From positions 1 to 42,082 of the IMG/VR virus record IMGVR_UViG_3300048996_000004: 42,082 nucleotides of DNA. One strand, 5' to 3'. A program made the position numbers and the translations under genes. Below the pieces are notes generated by a model. That model made no database searches, had not been told where the DNA came from, and worked only from the letters and a program-made list of their open reading frames with translations. Below, piece by piece: positions 9,134-18,309 of the stretch (its first letter is position 1; each line of letters begins with the position of its first letter). The DNA is from a virus.

Positions 9134-9461
9134 TTTTCGTGGCCTCAGCCAGGGTTGCGCCGTAGTCCTCGAACACGACCATCAAGAATGCGATCGACTC
9201 GCCGGACAGAAGCTTACGAGCCTGGCGCTTGTCGGCTGCCACCGAAACCAGGCAGTCGACGAACTGCTTGCGCAGAACCTCGACATCCGTGGTCTCGTCG
9301 TCCAGCTCGACTAGGCTCTTCTGAGCCTTGTTGAAGGCTGCGGTCTCCTTCTCATCCATGGAGAGAAGACTCTTCAAAACAACGGTGCCGGTCTCCAGCT
9401 CAAGGGTATACCCATCGAACTTCTCAGCGGCCTTCTTGCGCAGTTCAGCAATTGCGGTCAT
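9117..9461 (-). CDS. tail assembly chaperone, upstream partner
   Basis: 114 aa, acidic and helical (ELRKKAAEKFDGYTLE.., LLSMDEKETAAFNKAQKS). Size, composition and position between the major tail protein and the tape measure are those of a gpG-like chaperone that coats the tape measure during tail assembly. The 3' end reads GCC ACG AAA AGT GAA and the partner frame opens at the internal GTG. Confidence 0.8.
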   Translation of the reverse strand: MTAIAELRKKAAEKFDGYTLELETGTVVLKSLLSMDEKETAAFNKAQKSLVELDDETTDVEVLRKQFVDCLVSVAADKRQARKLLSGESIAFLMVVFEDYGATLAEATKSEGAE

Positions 9462-9491
9462 GTCATTTACTCCTTGATAGCGTCATGGAAA

Positions 9492-9534
9492 TCCCCCGGG
9501 CCTCAACTGCCATGACTCAGCGAGGCCCGGGGGA
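9492..9534 (-). terminator. strong hairpin between major tail protein and chaperone genes
   Basis: Perfect 13-bp inverted repeat TCCCCCGGGCCTC (9492-9504) / GAGGCCCGGGGGA (9522-9534) in the 87-nt gap between the two genes. The minus-strand transcript continues with ATTTCC, so the U-tract is weak. It is probably a partial terminator or 3'-end stabiliser that lets the major tail protein be made in excess over downstream tail genes. Confidence 0.65.
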
Positions 9535-9548
9535 GCTTAGGGGCTAGA

Positions 9549-10139
9549 TCAGCTCAGGGGCATGAGCGTCGGGGAGATCCAGTCGTAACGGAGCGGCTTG
9601 CCCGTAGGTCCAAGCACCGTGTTCGAGTCCAGGAATGCCGCGTGCAGAGGCACGACGATTGCATCCTCGATCGAATCCGTGGTGATGTTGTCTCGGCCCG
9701 TCCAGGAAACACGCGGCGCGTACAGAGCCACGCGCTTCGTGCCGTCTTCCCAGACAACCAGGGCAGCGGTCTCGGTAGCCACACCATCCGAGGCACCCTC
9801 TACCTGGAACACGCCGAACGTGGTTCCGCCGGAGGTGCCGACGTACAGGGCCATTACCTCGCGCGTGAACTGTGAAACATCCACGTCGAAGCCGGTCGCG
9901 GTGGGCTGAACCACCTGGCGAATAGCCTTCTTGGTGATGGAACCCTTGGTGGTTACGTCCCCGCCGTCACGGGTGAAGGCCACGTTTCCCTGTGCGGTCT
10001 CATCACCGATGTGACCCAGGATCGTCCAGGCCGCGCCCGGGGAATCCAGGCTTCCAGTTGCCGGTGCTACGGTGTCCACGGGGGCCGTGTACAGCACGGT
10101 GCGGGATACAAGGAAGTATCCATTATCGTTGAGAGCCAT
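9549..10139 (-). CDS. major tail protein
   Basis: 196 aa from ATG 10139, with GTGGAG 7 nt upstream. The beta-rich sequence (YFLVSRTVLYTAPVDTVAP.., GDVTTKGSITKKAIRQ.., EDGTKRVALYAPRVSW) matches the composition of actinophage tail-tube proteins. It lies between the tail terminator and the chaperones. The adjacent downstream hairpin fits a gene that must be highly expressed. Confidence 0.85.
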   Translation of the reverse strand: MALNDNGYFLVSRTVLYTAPVDTVAPATGSLDSPGAAWTILGHIGDETAQGNVAFTRDGGDVTTKGSITKKAIRQVVQPTATGFDVDVSQFTREVMALYVGTSGGTTFGVFQVEGASDGVATETAALVVWEDGTKRVALYAPRVSWTGRDNITTDSIEDAIVVPLHAAFLDSNTVLGPTGKPLRYDWISPTLMPLS

Positions 10140-10141
10140 GC

Positions 10142-10564
10142 TCAACTCCACTTCTCTTCAGTCGAAAGAACCAGTTCATATTGGGCTACGGTTCGTCCGA
10201 CGCCCGGAGGGAGCCCCGGCAGATCCTGACGGCTAGGGCGAATGAGTGTGAGCACACGGTGAATTCCCCCGGCAGGGAACACAGATCCTACAGAATCAAG
10301 AAGATCTGTCGAGATCTTACGGCCGAGCCGGGTAGCTTCGAAGATACCAGCGTTGCTGTACACCACGATCTGAACGGTGGGCCGATCAGAGTATCGAATA
10401 TGCGGGGTCTGACCTGAAGGCATCTCTTCGACCCACACGTACGCGGGGCTGGAGATGGCACTCTTGGAGATGTTGGAGGCTTCTGCCTCAGTCTCCGGGT
10501 GCACGTCCCAACCCTTGGCCTTCAGAGCCTGTACGGCGATCTGAACAGCGTCAATGAGGGTCAC
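10142..10564 (-). CDS. tail terminator / tail completion protein
   Basis: 140 aa. An N-terminal helix (DAVQIAVQALKAKGWDVHPE) is followed by an alpha/beta core with RYSDRPTVQIVVYSN and a C-terminal RTVAQYELVLSTEEKW, as in tail-terminator proteins. It sits directly upstream of the major tail protein in transcription order. Its start overlaps the previous gene by 4 nt. Confidence 0.65.
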   Translation of the reverse strand: MTLIDAVQIAVQALKAKGWDVHPETEAEASNISKSAISSPAYVWVEEMPSGQTPHIRYSDRPTVQIVVYSNAGIFEATRLGRKISTDLLDSVGSVFPAGGIHRVLTLIRPSRQDLPGLPPGVGRTVAQYELVLSTEEKWS

Positions 10565-10845
10565 AGGATGGCCCCCTTCACGATGTTCAGGCCTCGAACG
10601 AACTCGCCATCCTTCTTGTGCCAGCCGTTCTCTACGGCCAAGGCAGCCGGGCCTTCCAGGTTCACGAAGTGGTCAACTCGACCCTTGTCCTGCGTGACCT
10701 TGTGAGTTCCCTGCTTGTGGTGCCGGGCCAAGTTAGCGCGAGCCCGACCCAGGATCTCGAACCCGAAGTCACCAAGAATTCCATCAACCTCGTCCGAATG
10801 AGCGATGGTACGTTCCAGGCTCTTGAATAGCGTGACCTTTTCCAT
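10561..10845 (-). CDS. DUF5403-like head-tail connector / neck protein
   Basis: 94 aa starting at ATG 10845, which overlaps the upstream stop (TGATG) behind a GAGGGG. The sequence has RARANLARHHKQGTHKV.. followed by VDHFVNLEGPAALAVENGW, a pattern seen in DUF5403 and related gp10-like connector proteins of actinophages. The predicted role is joining head and tail. Confidence 0.6.
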   Translation of the reverse strand: MEKVTLFKSLERTIAHSDEVDGILGDFGFEILGRARANLARHHKQGTHKVTQDKGRVDHFVNLEGPAALAVENGWHKKDGEFVRGLNIVKGAIL

Positions 10846-11279
10846 CAGTCGATCCCCTCTACCCACCAGGGCCCCCACCCCGGATTCATGTCCGGGAAGA
10901 ATCCCGGGGGCAGAACATCCAGATTCGGGCCGAGGGTGAACGACGTGTACCAGGTCAGGCCTAGCTTGCGCCACTCGGAATCCAGGACCGTGACATTGGC
11001 GCGGGAATACCCGGGCTGCGTCTGCCAGTCCTCAGTGTTAGGATACGCGGCCTGAACCGCGTCCGTGAGTCGAGCCGCACGAAGCGTAATCGAGATCTCC
11101 ACAGACTTCAGATTCTGCGCGTAAACCGTGTCGGTTCCAGCCTTGACCAGCGCGTTCGGAAGCTTACCCAGAATGGCCGATTCGGCATCCTCAAGGTAGG
11201 CACTTACCTGATCCTGTTCCAGCGGATTCAGTTCACGACCTACCCGAACCTGTACATCGGTTACCGTAGCAAGACTCAT
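10845..11279 (-). CDS. head-tail connector (gp6/Gp19-Gp15-like adaptor)
   Basis: 144 aa. The N-terminal VTDVQVRVGRELNPLEQDQV plus helical AYLEDAESAILGKLP and a Leu/Arg-rich segment is the typical head-tail adaptor pattern. The C-terminus is Pro/Gly/Trp-rich (DMNPGWGPWWVEGID). It would normally follow the capsid gene directly. Here a glycosyltransferase gene is inserted between them. Confidence 0.75.
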   Translation of the reverse strand: MSLATVTDVQVRVGRELNPLEQDQVSAYLEDAESAILGKLPNALVKAGTDTVYAQNLKSVEISITLRAARLTDAVQAAYPNTEDWQTQPGYSRANVTVLDSEWRKLGLTWYTSFTLGPNLDVLPPGFFPDMNPGWGPWWVEGID

Positions 11280-12373
11280 GACAGACCCCGCATTTCGTGA
11301 ATGAACCGGGTCAGTTCCCGTTCCGTCTGTGCCTGAAGTTCAACGCCTCGGAGACGAGCCGTGTCAGAACGCTCCTGGTAATGCTTCTTGTCCTCGATCA
11401 GGAGACGAATTGCACGCTCATAATCGGCGATATTGTCGCGGGGAATGTAGATACCTGCATGGCCTAGGCACTCTTGCAGGCCAAAGGTCGGATTGGCGAT
11501 TACAGGGATTCCGTTCACCTGCGCCTCAGCCGCAACCATGCCGTACGACTCGTACGCGGAAGGCATGAGCACGACCCGGCTCTTTCGCCACACGTCGCGC
11601 ATGTCCTGTGTCACAGGCATGTACTCAACGTTCGGGATCTTCGGCTTCTCCTGGGTGCCGTGCGTGCCCTCCACGCCCAGGAACCGAATGTCCGGCATAC
11701 GTCGGGCCAGCTCCTGGAATACGCGTACGCCCTTGTTCTCCTGGAGATTGACCAGGGTTACAGCCGATCCGGTTTCCTCAACCAGATGACGTTCCGCTTC
11801 CAGCGGGGGGTGCACGACCATCTTATGCCCGCCACCGGGTTCAGGACCAAGCACAGACTTGGCAACCCATTCGGTGTTGAACACTTCAAGCTCCGCGTTC
11901 AGAGCCTGAATATCGTCAATGTCGTACCGCTCGTTGTGATAGACCGCGACGATCCTGGCCTCAGGGAAGTCCTGGGCCAACGCCTGCACCACCCGGGCAC
12001 CCGGCCCGTGATGCGTAACGATGATGTCCGGAACTACCGGGGCCGAGTAGCCCACGTAGACCGGGGTGCCCTGGTAAACGTAGGGCGTCGGCTGGTATCG
12101 GCCATCCGAATATCCCAGCGAAAGAACTGTAACTTCGAACTCCTCGCGCGGGAGCGCGTCCAACATATGTTGGACCATGCGCTCTGAACCAGCGGCAAGG
12201 TAAGGCATCCAGCCATGGACCACGGCCAGGACCTGGACCTTTCGACCCAGGTCCTGGCGTGGATTTACATGCTTCTCACGGAGCTTGGCCGGACGCGCAC
12301 CTTGGGCGATCATTCGCAACATGACCTCAGTGGGGCCACTCATGAGAGTGCCGCCCTTAGCGCGTACCTGCAT
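11276..12373 (-). CDS. GT4-like (GT-B fold) glycosyltransferase in the capsid region
   Basis: 365 aa. It has the GT-B donor-side features: a Rossmann-type N-terminal half (VQVLAVVHGWMPYLAAGSER), LVNLQENKGVRVFQELARR, PSAYESYGMVAAEAQVNGIP with an E-x7-E motif (ESYGMVAAE), and IYIPRDNIADYERAI. GT4 enzymes transfer a sugar from a nucleotide-sugar donor. The start at ATG 12373 has GGAG 5 nt upstream, and the gene overlaps the connector by 4 nt. Its position between the major capsid and connector genes suggests glycosylation of a virion protein or of the host surface. This is inferred. Confidence 0.85.
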   Translation of the reverse strand: MQVRAKGGTLMSGPTEVMLRMIAQGARPAKLREKHVNPRQDLGRKVQVLAVVHGWMPYLAAGSERMVQHMLDALPREEFEVTVLSLGYSDGRYQPTPYVYQGTPVYVGYSAPVVPDIIVTHHGPGARVVQALAQDFPEARIVAVYHNERYDIDDIQALNAELEVFNTEWVAKSVLGPEPGGGHKMVVHPPLEAERHLVEETGSAVTLVNLQENKGVRVFQELARRMPDIRFLGVEGTHGTQEKPKIPNVEYMPVTQDMRDVWRKSRVVLMPSAYESYGMVAAEAQVNGIPVIANPTFGLQECLGHAGIYIPRDNIADYERAIRLLIEDKKHYQERSDTARLRGVELQAQTERELTRFIHEMRGLS

Positions 12374-12389
12374 TTCAGCTCCAGTCAGA

Positions 12390-13298
12390 TCAGCTGTTCG
12401 GAACGGCGTCCGTGAACTTCACGAAGTCCTCGGGGTCCGCCACGAGAACACCAACACGGGCCTCGATACGGACCAGGACCAGGTTATCCTGGAAAGCGGA
12501 AATCGTGGTACCCGAACGAACGATCGTGGCACGGTTGTCGTAGTCGACACGAATGTCACCGATCAGGCCGTAGAACACGCGGCTCCAGTCACCGGCCCAG
12601 CCGACCGTGGTTCCCTGCTTCACCTGGGTGAGCAGAGCGGACGGACGACCCAGAAGACGGCCGTAACGCTGAACCGTCTCCGTCTCGCCGACCATGGTGT
12701 CCGTGAACAGAGGACGCCCGTTCAGGTCCACGGCCTCGTTGAACACGGGCTCGGTTACAGCGTCGAACGTCGATCCGGTCCACGCGCGGGGCGAACCCGT
12801 GCTCGTGTCGTTGACGAGGAGCTTGAGGCCCTCGTTCAGGTCACGCCAGATTCCACCCTGAGCCGGGAGCGTCGAACCAAGCTCGATAGCCTTGGTGGTC
12901 TGGTTGATGTACGACTGGCCCGCGAGTCCGCCGCCCGTGATGGCCAGAAGGTCGACTGCGCGACCGAAACCACCCTGAGCGTTGGCAACGATCTCGGCCA
13001 GAAGGTTCATGCTGTTCTGGTCGGTCACAGCCTCCTCGGAGACCGGGACGATCGTGGCCCACTTGCGAACAGACATCGTCTTATTCGTGATTACGGCGTC
13101 GTTGATGGGCTTCGAGGTACCCTCGTTAACCCATCCGCCACCGATGTCGGTGGTGAAGACCGGGACCGTAGCACCCGATCCACTTACGGCTACACGCGTA
13201 GCGTTGCGCAGGACGAAAGAGTCCTTACGAGAACGCGTGAGCAGGGGGGCAGCCTCTTCCTGAGGGATGACGAAGCTACCCGAAGTCAGCATGGCCAT
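12390..13298 (-). CDS. major capsid protein, HK97 fold
   Basis: 302 aa. Typical opening (FVIPQEEAAPLLTRSRKDSF), then TDIGGGWVNEGTSKPINDAV and KWATIVPVSEEAVTDQNSMN, the E-loop and spine-helix region of HK97-type capsids. A late VDYDNRATIVRSGTT and a C-terminal KFTDAV also fit. It lies directly after the scaffold gene. No separate protease gene is present, so maturation may use a host or undetected protease, or none. Confidence 0.9.
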   Translation of the reverse strand: MAMLTSGSFVIPQEEAAPLLTRSRKDSFVLRNATRVAVSGSGATVPVFTTDIGGGWVNEGTSKPINDAVITNKTMSVRKWATIVPVSEEAVTDQNSMNLLAEIVANAQGGFGRAVDLLAITGGGLAGQSYINQTTKAIELGSTLPAQGGIWRDLNEGLKLLVNDTSTGSPRAWTGSTFDAVTEPVFNEAVDLNGRPLFTDTMVGETETVQRYGRLLGRPSALLTQVKQGTTVGWAGDWSRVFYGLIGDIRVDYDNRATIVRSGTTISAFQDNLVLVRIEARVGVLVADPEDFVKFTDAVPNS

Positions 13299-13304
13299 GC
13301 TGAA

Positions 13305-13814
13305 TCACTCTCCTAGTTCTGCGAAATGGCGAGCGATGGCCTTGGTGAGGCCTTCGTGCTCCGTCATCGGAGCCGACGCGCCGGTTGTATTCGTACGGTC
13401 CCCGGTCGCCGGGCCTACACCCGAACCACCAAGGGACTGCTTGAACTTCTCGGCGTCTGCCTTGAGTTCATCCGGGGAATCGCCCTTGAGGCGTTCCGCG
13501 AAGCTGATATCCAGCTTTGCAGCCTGAGCCGCGTAGATACGGTTCAGTTCAAGCTGGGTCTTTGCATGAGCCGCCGAAGTCTGGGCGTACTCATCCTGAA
13601 GGGTGGAGAACTTGGTAGCAATCTCCGTGCCCTGGGCAACCTTGCCGTTCAGTTCGTCCAGCTTCTGGTTAGCCTGAGCTACCAGGCTGTCCCGCTCCTG
13701 AATCTTGGTGTTCAGGTCGGACACTTCCAGGCGCCGGGTCTTGGCCTCCTCGCGCAGTTCCTTGATGTAGTTCTGCGTGTCGGCGTCAAGATTGGAGATA
13801 TCGCGATCAGTCAT
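13305..13814 (-). CDS. capsid scaffolding protein
   Basis: 169 aa from ATG 13814. It is highly charged with a long predicted coiled coil (KELREEAKTRRLEVSDLNTK.., QANQKLDELNGKVAQGTEIA), then a flexible Gly/Thr/Ala linker and a short C-terminal helix (GLTKAIARHFAEL) that would bind the capsid protein. Gene order immediately upstream of the capsid gene supports this. Confidence 0.8.
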   Translation of the reverse strand: MTDRDISNLDADTQNYIKELREEAKTRRLEVSDLNTKIQERDSLVAQANQKLDELNGKVAQGTEIATKFSTLQDEYAQTSAAHAKTQLELNRIYAAQAAKLDISFAERLKGDSPDELKADAEKFKQSLGGSGVGPATGDRTNTTGASAPMTEHEGLTKAIARHFAELGE

Positions 13815-13816
13815 GA

Positions 13817-14524
13817 TCAATTCTGCCCTTCAGGGTCAATGGTCTTAAGATGCCTGACGAGGCCAGCCAAATCGGTCTTTCCACCGTTAGCCTTCACAGC
13901 CTTCTCGTACTTGGCCTTGGCTTCAGCAACCTGATCCGACCCCTCGTACTCCGTGGCACCCTTGGGAACCAGGACTACTTCACACGTGTCCCCGGCATGA
14001 AAATGCGCCTTAGTGGGGTCGGTGCGCATCGGCCCAATAGAGATCAGGACCGTGCAAAAGGGGCACGTCGGAGGCTGAGGATCGATACGGGCCCAGCCAT
14101 CGAAACGCTTATCGCGCATCGCATAGTCGATCAGGGTCCCGCGCTCCGCGTCCAGCGCCCAATGTTCTCCGGCGCGCTGAATCTCGGAAACGTGGTCCTC
14201 GGTCACCGTGACTTCTACTGAGTCCAGACCCTCCGGGAGGATCTTCTTTTCCAGTGACTGAAGCCAGACCTTCTCATCGAACCGGGTCAGCTTCGTGGGC
14301 TTGATCGGCTTCTCGCCGTCCAGGGCCGTGATGTACTGGCGCGTGGCCAGTTGGCTCAGCGTGGTTCGGGCCCCAAACACGTACGGCACCGTGCGCTTAC
14401 TCATCTGCCCTACCAGCGCCTTGGATGCCGTCTTCCCGATGAAGGGTCGAAGAGCCTTGGCCAAGGTGTTAGAGAGCGTCTGAGACGCCTTGTTCCGTAC
14501 GTGCCGGGCCTGAACGGGCTTCAC
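13817..14524 (-). CDS. MuF/VG15-like minor head protein
   Basis: 235 aa from GTG 14524, overlapping the portal stop (GTGA). A helical N-terminus is followed by a compact C-terminal motif with PTCPFC, a downstream FHAGDTCE and DPTKAH. This Cys/His pattern (C-x2-C..H..C) is characteristic of MuF-like and VG15 minor capsid proteins encoded after the portal. It is thought to sit inside the head near the portal. Confidence 0.75.
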   Translation of the reverse strand: MKPVQARHVRNKASQTLSNTLAKALRPFIGKTASKALVGQMSKRTVPYVFGARTTLSQLATRQYITALDGEKPIKPTKLTRFDEKVWLQSLEKKILPEGLDSVEVTVTEDHVSEIQRAGEHWALDAERGTLIDYAMRDKRFDGWARIDPQPPTCPFCTVLISIGPMRTDPTKAHFHAGDTCEVVLVPKGATEYEGSDQVAEAKAKYEKAVKANGGKTDLAGLVRHLKTIDPEGQN

Positions 14525-15897
14525 TGGCCCACAACCGGAGACGATCCCGGGGGAGTAGCCGCACGGGGTTCCGGCTGGGTCTGGTCGGCCATGAGCTTCT
14601 TGAACTCGGCCGACTGCTCAAACTCCAGAATACGAGCACGATCCTCAGGCTTGACCCGGAGGATGTTCCAGATCATCTCGCGATCCACGACGATCTGTCC
14701 GTTGATCTGGCCCACCTGAGATAGCTTGAGCGCAGCATCCGCAGCAGCCGCCGGAGTCGGGGTCGAAGGATCAGCCCACTTGGCGGCCTGGCGTCCCGGA
14801 ACTACGTCCAGGATTCCAGCAACCACGACCATGGCCAGAAGCAGGGGCTTTGTGAACTGGTCGCAAATCTCGCGGGAACGAATCTCGACACGAGCGTCAT
14901 TCTCACGAATGGCGTCACCCGAGGCGCCCTGGGCTTCCGAGGAGATCCCCCAATAGCCGAGCGGAATACCCGAGATCTCCGAGGCCTTACGGCCGTACAT
15001 CATTGCGGCCTCTACGAACGGCTGAAGCTGCGCCGCTGCCCACTGATCAAGCTTTACGTCACCCGATAGAGCCAGGACCGAAGTCATGTACGTTTCGAGC
15101 GTCGATAGATCAGAAATGGACTCGGGTAGCGCAGCAATCAAAGCACGCTGAGGCACCGCGAGCTGGTCCGCAGCAATAGAGAGGTTAGTCAGATTTCGGG
15201 AACCCTGATTCTGAATTCCGTACAGATCGGCTGCTTCAGCTCGGCCGTACGGCTCACCAGCGCGACTACGGTTCAAAAATGGCACCATGAGCAGTCCCTT
15301 ATTGGGAACCGTCCCCGCCTTCTCCTCGAACCATCCGCCCAAGGACTTGCCCGTAAACTGGAATCCCTCAGGCGTGTGCGAGAACGTGGCCCACTGGCCA
15401 GGCGTGTACACCGTGACCCGATTAGGGTTGGTGATCGCTTCCTTGTTCTCGTACCAAGGCGGTCGATGGATACGCATGACAGCCGTAACCTGGCCCGTGT
15501 CCGGGTCTTCCAGGAACGCACCATCACGCCCACGGACAGCCTGGAACGTCACCGCGCCGCCCAGATCCACGGTACGCAGGTACCCGGTTCCGGTGGCCAG
15601 AGACTCCAGTACCGTCTGATTCAGAGCACTGGATAGGTCGGTTCGGAATTCGTCCACCCGATCCTGTGCGTCCGGCCACACGATGTCCTCAAGCTTGACC
15701 CGGTCCGCGAACGCGTTGGTAGCGACACGAACAGCGGGCCAAGCCGTACGGAACTTGGCCAAAGCAGGCGGGATTGCGTTTCCGATGTTTACCGAGCTAG
15801 CCTTAGCCTGGAAATATCGGTCGGCTCGCTCAAGGTATACGGACTGGTCACGGTATACCTTCAGAAGCTCGGCTAGAGCTTCGCGGGGCTCTACCAT
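14521..15897 (-). CDS. portal protein
   Basis: 458 aa. It shows the features of SPP1/HK97-type portals of actinophages: N-terminal YLERADRYFQ, AWPAVRVATNAFADRV, a central wing region, and SEAQGASGDAIRENDARVEI preceding a C-terminal helical crown. It overlaps the terminase large subunit by 7 nt. The dodecameric portal is the DNA entry and exit channel and the docking site for terminase. Confidence 0.9.
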   Translation of the reverse strand: MVEPREALAELLKVYRDQSVYLERADRYFQAKASSVNIGNAIPPALAKFRTAWPAVRVATNAFADRVKLEDIVWPDAQDRVDEFRTDLSSALNQTVLESLATGTGYLRTVDLGGAVTFQAVRGRDGAFLEDPDTGQVTAVMRIHRPPWYENKEAITNPNRVTVYTPGQWATFSHTPEGFQFTGKSLGGWFEEKAGTVPNKGLLMVPFLNRSRAGEPYGRAEAADLYGIQNQGSRNLTNLSIAADQLAVPQRALIAALPESISDLSTLETYMTSVLALSGDVKLDQWAAAQLQPFVEAAMMYGRKASEISGIPLGYWGISSEAQGASGDAIRENDARVEIRSREICDQFTKPLLLAMVVVAGILDVVPGRQAAKWADPSTPTPAAAADAALKLSQVGQINGQIVVDREMIWNILRVKPEDRARILEFEQSAEFKKLMADQTQPEPRAATPPGSSPVVGQ

Positions 15898-17525
15898 GAG
15901 TCTGGTCCTCCCTGAAGCTTGTGCACCCTTGCGGGCTTGGGCTTCTTCTTGGGGTTAAAATCCTTGGCGAGTGCCATTGCAGCCGAGTAGGCCATGAGTG
16001 AGGCGGCCACGATATCGACACGCTTAGTACTGGACTTGGTGATCTTACCGAACGAGAAGCCCCAGCGATTGAGCCGACGCTTAGCGTTAGCCCAGTGCAT
16101 ACGCATCGAAAGCGTAGAACTAAACCGAATCTTCTTGGACTCGATTTCGTTCACCAATGCCTCGCACAGATACGTTAGCCCACGCTGATCCGAGCGGTTA
16201 TCCCGGATAAGATTCCCAGCCGGTGAAGCCTTAGCTTCCAGCTTGTCACCGTAATCCTTTTCCCAGGCGTAAACCCAGGACTCGAACGGGTGGACGTCGC
16301 AAGCAGCAGCCACGACGTACAGGGTCTCCATGTACGCACGGAAATGCGCATCGACCATTTCCTCATCGATACGCCACTTCGGCGAATTAGGATCCTGCTT
16401 GGCCGGTGGCTCCCAGTACTCCAGAAGATGGAATGAACGATCTTCCAGGCGGAAAGCCACTAGCGCGGTACCATCACCAGAAAGCGAACCATCGAACCCC
16501 AGCGTAACAGCGTCATCCACTTCCAGGGGTCGTACGTTCTGGCCCAACTCATCGAACAGCGGCATCGAAATAAGCGAGTCATCATCGGACAGGATCTGGT
16601 TCAAGTGCTCGCGACGGAACGTCGTGGGCGAAGTACCAGTATCTCGGGCCTGGTTGACGAGTCGTTCAACGTCGAGCCAGTACGCGTCACCAGCGGCCTG
16701 GCGGATAGCCTCTTCCAGCTCATCCTGATCAGTCAACTTCAGGGCCGGATCAGCCTCAAGGTTGTCGTACAGGATTCGCGAGACTCCGAACGCCTCGATC
16801 TGCTGTGCGTACGCTGCGTAGGTCTGCTCAGCATGAGAGTCTAGGCCGGGCTCGTACGCGTTACAAAACTCGAACAGCCGAGCACGACCACCGGGGTTCT
16901 TGGCCAGGTTCGAGTTAATGCGAATCATGGCGGCATGGCCACCGTTAGACGCAATCCACTCGGAAACCTCGTCCGCGAACACAGCGGTAGGCCTGGGCCC
17001 TCGGAGTGCACGCGGGTTGTTGGCGATTGCAGCCAAGCGTCCCGGGCCTCCGCCATCGACGGGGTGGGCCTTGACGATAGCCTCAATGCCGATGGTCAGA
17101 CCGTACTTATCAATGGCAGCATCCGAGAACGAAGCTCGGGCAATATCCATGATCGGCTTGGTCTGTTCCATCGTGATGGCGATGACCTGAACCCAGGGAG
17201 CGGGCTCCGGAACCCCGATCGGGTAGCCGTTATCGTCCCATCCGCCGAAACGGACTGGACCGCAAAGCTCCGCACACGCTAGAGCGGCGGCCAGTGGGGA
17301 CTTACCGGTTCCTCGGGCACGGCGCAGAGCCGCACGGTCATAAAGCCACCGGCCATTGTCGTCAACGGCGTAGGCGCAGAGAACGAAGTCGATTCCCTCG
17401 TTCGTCAGTTCCAGTGGTTCGCCCGTGACACCGTGGACCAGATGATCGATCATCCATTCCAAGACCTGCCAGCCCAAGGTACGATTGTCGGGCGGCAGAT
17501 CCGGAAGGATGCGAATGGCGGGCAT
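15891..17525 (-). CDS. terL: terminase large subunit
   Basis: 544 aa. The ATPase domain has a Walker A-like RRARGTGKSPLAAAL near residue 70 and a Walker B-like TAVFADEVSEW near residue 180. The nuclease domain has a first acidic motif LGFDGSLSGDGTAL around residue 340 and later AACDVHPFESW. It packages DNA into the prohead. It overlaps the small subunit stop by 1 nt. Confidence 0.93.
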   Translation of the reverse strand: MPAIRILPDLPPDNRTLGWQVLEWMIDHLVHGVTGEPLELTNEGIDFVLCAYAVDDNGRWLYDRAALRRARGTGKSPLAAALACAELCGPVRFGGWDDNGYPIGVPEPAPWVQVIAITMEQTKPIMDIARASFSDAAIDKYGLTIGIEAIVKAHPVDGGGPGRLAAIANNPRALRGPRPTAVFADEVSEWIASNGGHAAMIRINSNLAKNPGGRARLFEFCNAYEPGLDSHAEQTYAAYAQQIEAFGVSRILYDNLEADPALKLTDQDELEEAIRQAAGDAYWLDVERLVNQARDTGTSPTTFRREHLNQILSDDDSLISMPLFDELGQNVRPLEVDDAVTLGFDGSLSGDGTALVAFRLEDRSFHLLEYWEPPAKQDPNSPKWRIDEEMVDAHFRAYMETLYVVAAACDVHPFESWVYAWEKDYGDKLEAKASPAGNLIRDNRSDQRGLTYLCEALVNEIESKKIRFSSTLSMRMHWANAKRRLNRWGFSFGKITKSSTKRVDIVAASLMAYSAAMALAKDFNPKKKPKPARVHKLQGGPDSW

Positions 17526-17992
17526 CAGGCACCCCGCGTGCGGCGGCGCTCTTCCAGACGTTCCTTAGCCACGACCTTCTTAGGATCGGGCTTCTCGGTC
17601 TCGCGCTTGATGGCGATATCCATGGTTCGGCGAGCGCCCTCGGTAAACCCGAGGTCGTTCAGGTACATACGGAGCTGCATAGCCTTGCCAGCCGACATTC
17701 CGTCGTCCAGGCTCCGGTGGATCAGTTCACACGTGACCCAGGCCTGAACGTAGTCCGTCTGCTCATAGAATCGACGTAGAGGGCTCTCATTGAAGCTCTG
17801 CCAGCCCTTGAGGGCTACAGGGTGCCAGTACTCCGCCGGGGCTAGATCAGAGCTTAGAGAGGACTTCAGGGCTTCGATCTCCTCATCGGAAACTACTACC
17901 TCGTCCATCTTGCTCTGCTCAGCCTGGGAGCGGTGCCCTAGTCGATCTTCGGCGCGCTTCTTGGCAGTGGGGCCGGTCTTCGGGGCAGCCAT
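17525..17992 (-). CDS. terS: terminase small subunit
   Basis: 155 aa, directly upstream of terL in transcription. The basic N-terminus (PKTGPTAKKRAEDRLGHRS) could bind DNA. The helical core includes WQSFNESPLRRFYEQTDYVQ and WVTCELIHRSLDDG, as seen in actinophage small terminases. A basic C-terminal tail (RLEERRRTRGA) would contact TerL. Confidence 0.75.
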   Translation of the reverse strand: MAAPKTGPTAKKRAEDRLGHRSQAEQSKMDEVVVSDEEIEALKSSLSSDLAPAEYWHPVALKGWQSFNESPLRRFYEQTDYVQAWVTCELIHRSLDDGMSAGKAMQLRMYLNDLGFTEGARRTMDIAIKRETEKPDPKKVVAKERLEERRRTRGA

Positions 17993-18006
17993 CAGGACTC
18001 CTCCGG

Positions 18007-18309
18007 TCAGGAGGGATTCAGTCCCTCGCTTGGGTGCGCCTCGGTAGGACGCTTGGCCTTGGCCTGACGCTTGCGGTACGCACGGACACGCTCACGCTCG
18101 GACTTGAGCTTGTGGCAGGACTCGCAGATAGGGGCACAGTTCTCGGGGCCGTTGGACCCACCCTCAGTTACAGGGGTAACGTGGTCCTTCTCCAGAGGCA
18201 CACCCACCGCGCCGCACACGTAGCACCGGCGCCCATAGGCCCGGAGCGCGTACGCCCAGGTCGCGGCTGAAAAGGTCGAGTTAGCGGGCCGGTTCCGACT
18301 GTACGACAC
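18007..18309 (-). CDS. HNH endonuclease next to terminase
   Basis: 100 aa from GTG 18309, chosen because GGGAG lies 6 nt upstream. A longer frame from GTG 18342 lacks such a site. It has the HNH/zinc core: C-x2-C (CYVCG), EKDHVTPVTEGG with the catalytic His, then N and C-x2-C (CESCH), and a basic tail. Small HNH proteins beside terL take part in packaging-site cleavage in several phages. The start lies inside the preceding small gene. Confidence 0.85.
   Translation of the reverse strand: MSYSRNRPANSTFSAATWAYALRAYGRRCYVCGAVGVPLEKDHVTPVTEGGSNGPENCAPICESCHKLKSERERVRAYRKRQAKAKRPTEAHPSEGLNPS

Noticed and set aside
11329-13316. Long plus-strand reading frames opposite the capsid and glycosyltransferase genes
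   Set aside because: They are antisense to recognisable proteins, have low-complexity composition and no ribosome binding sites. High GC makes such open frames common.
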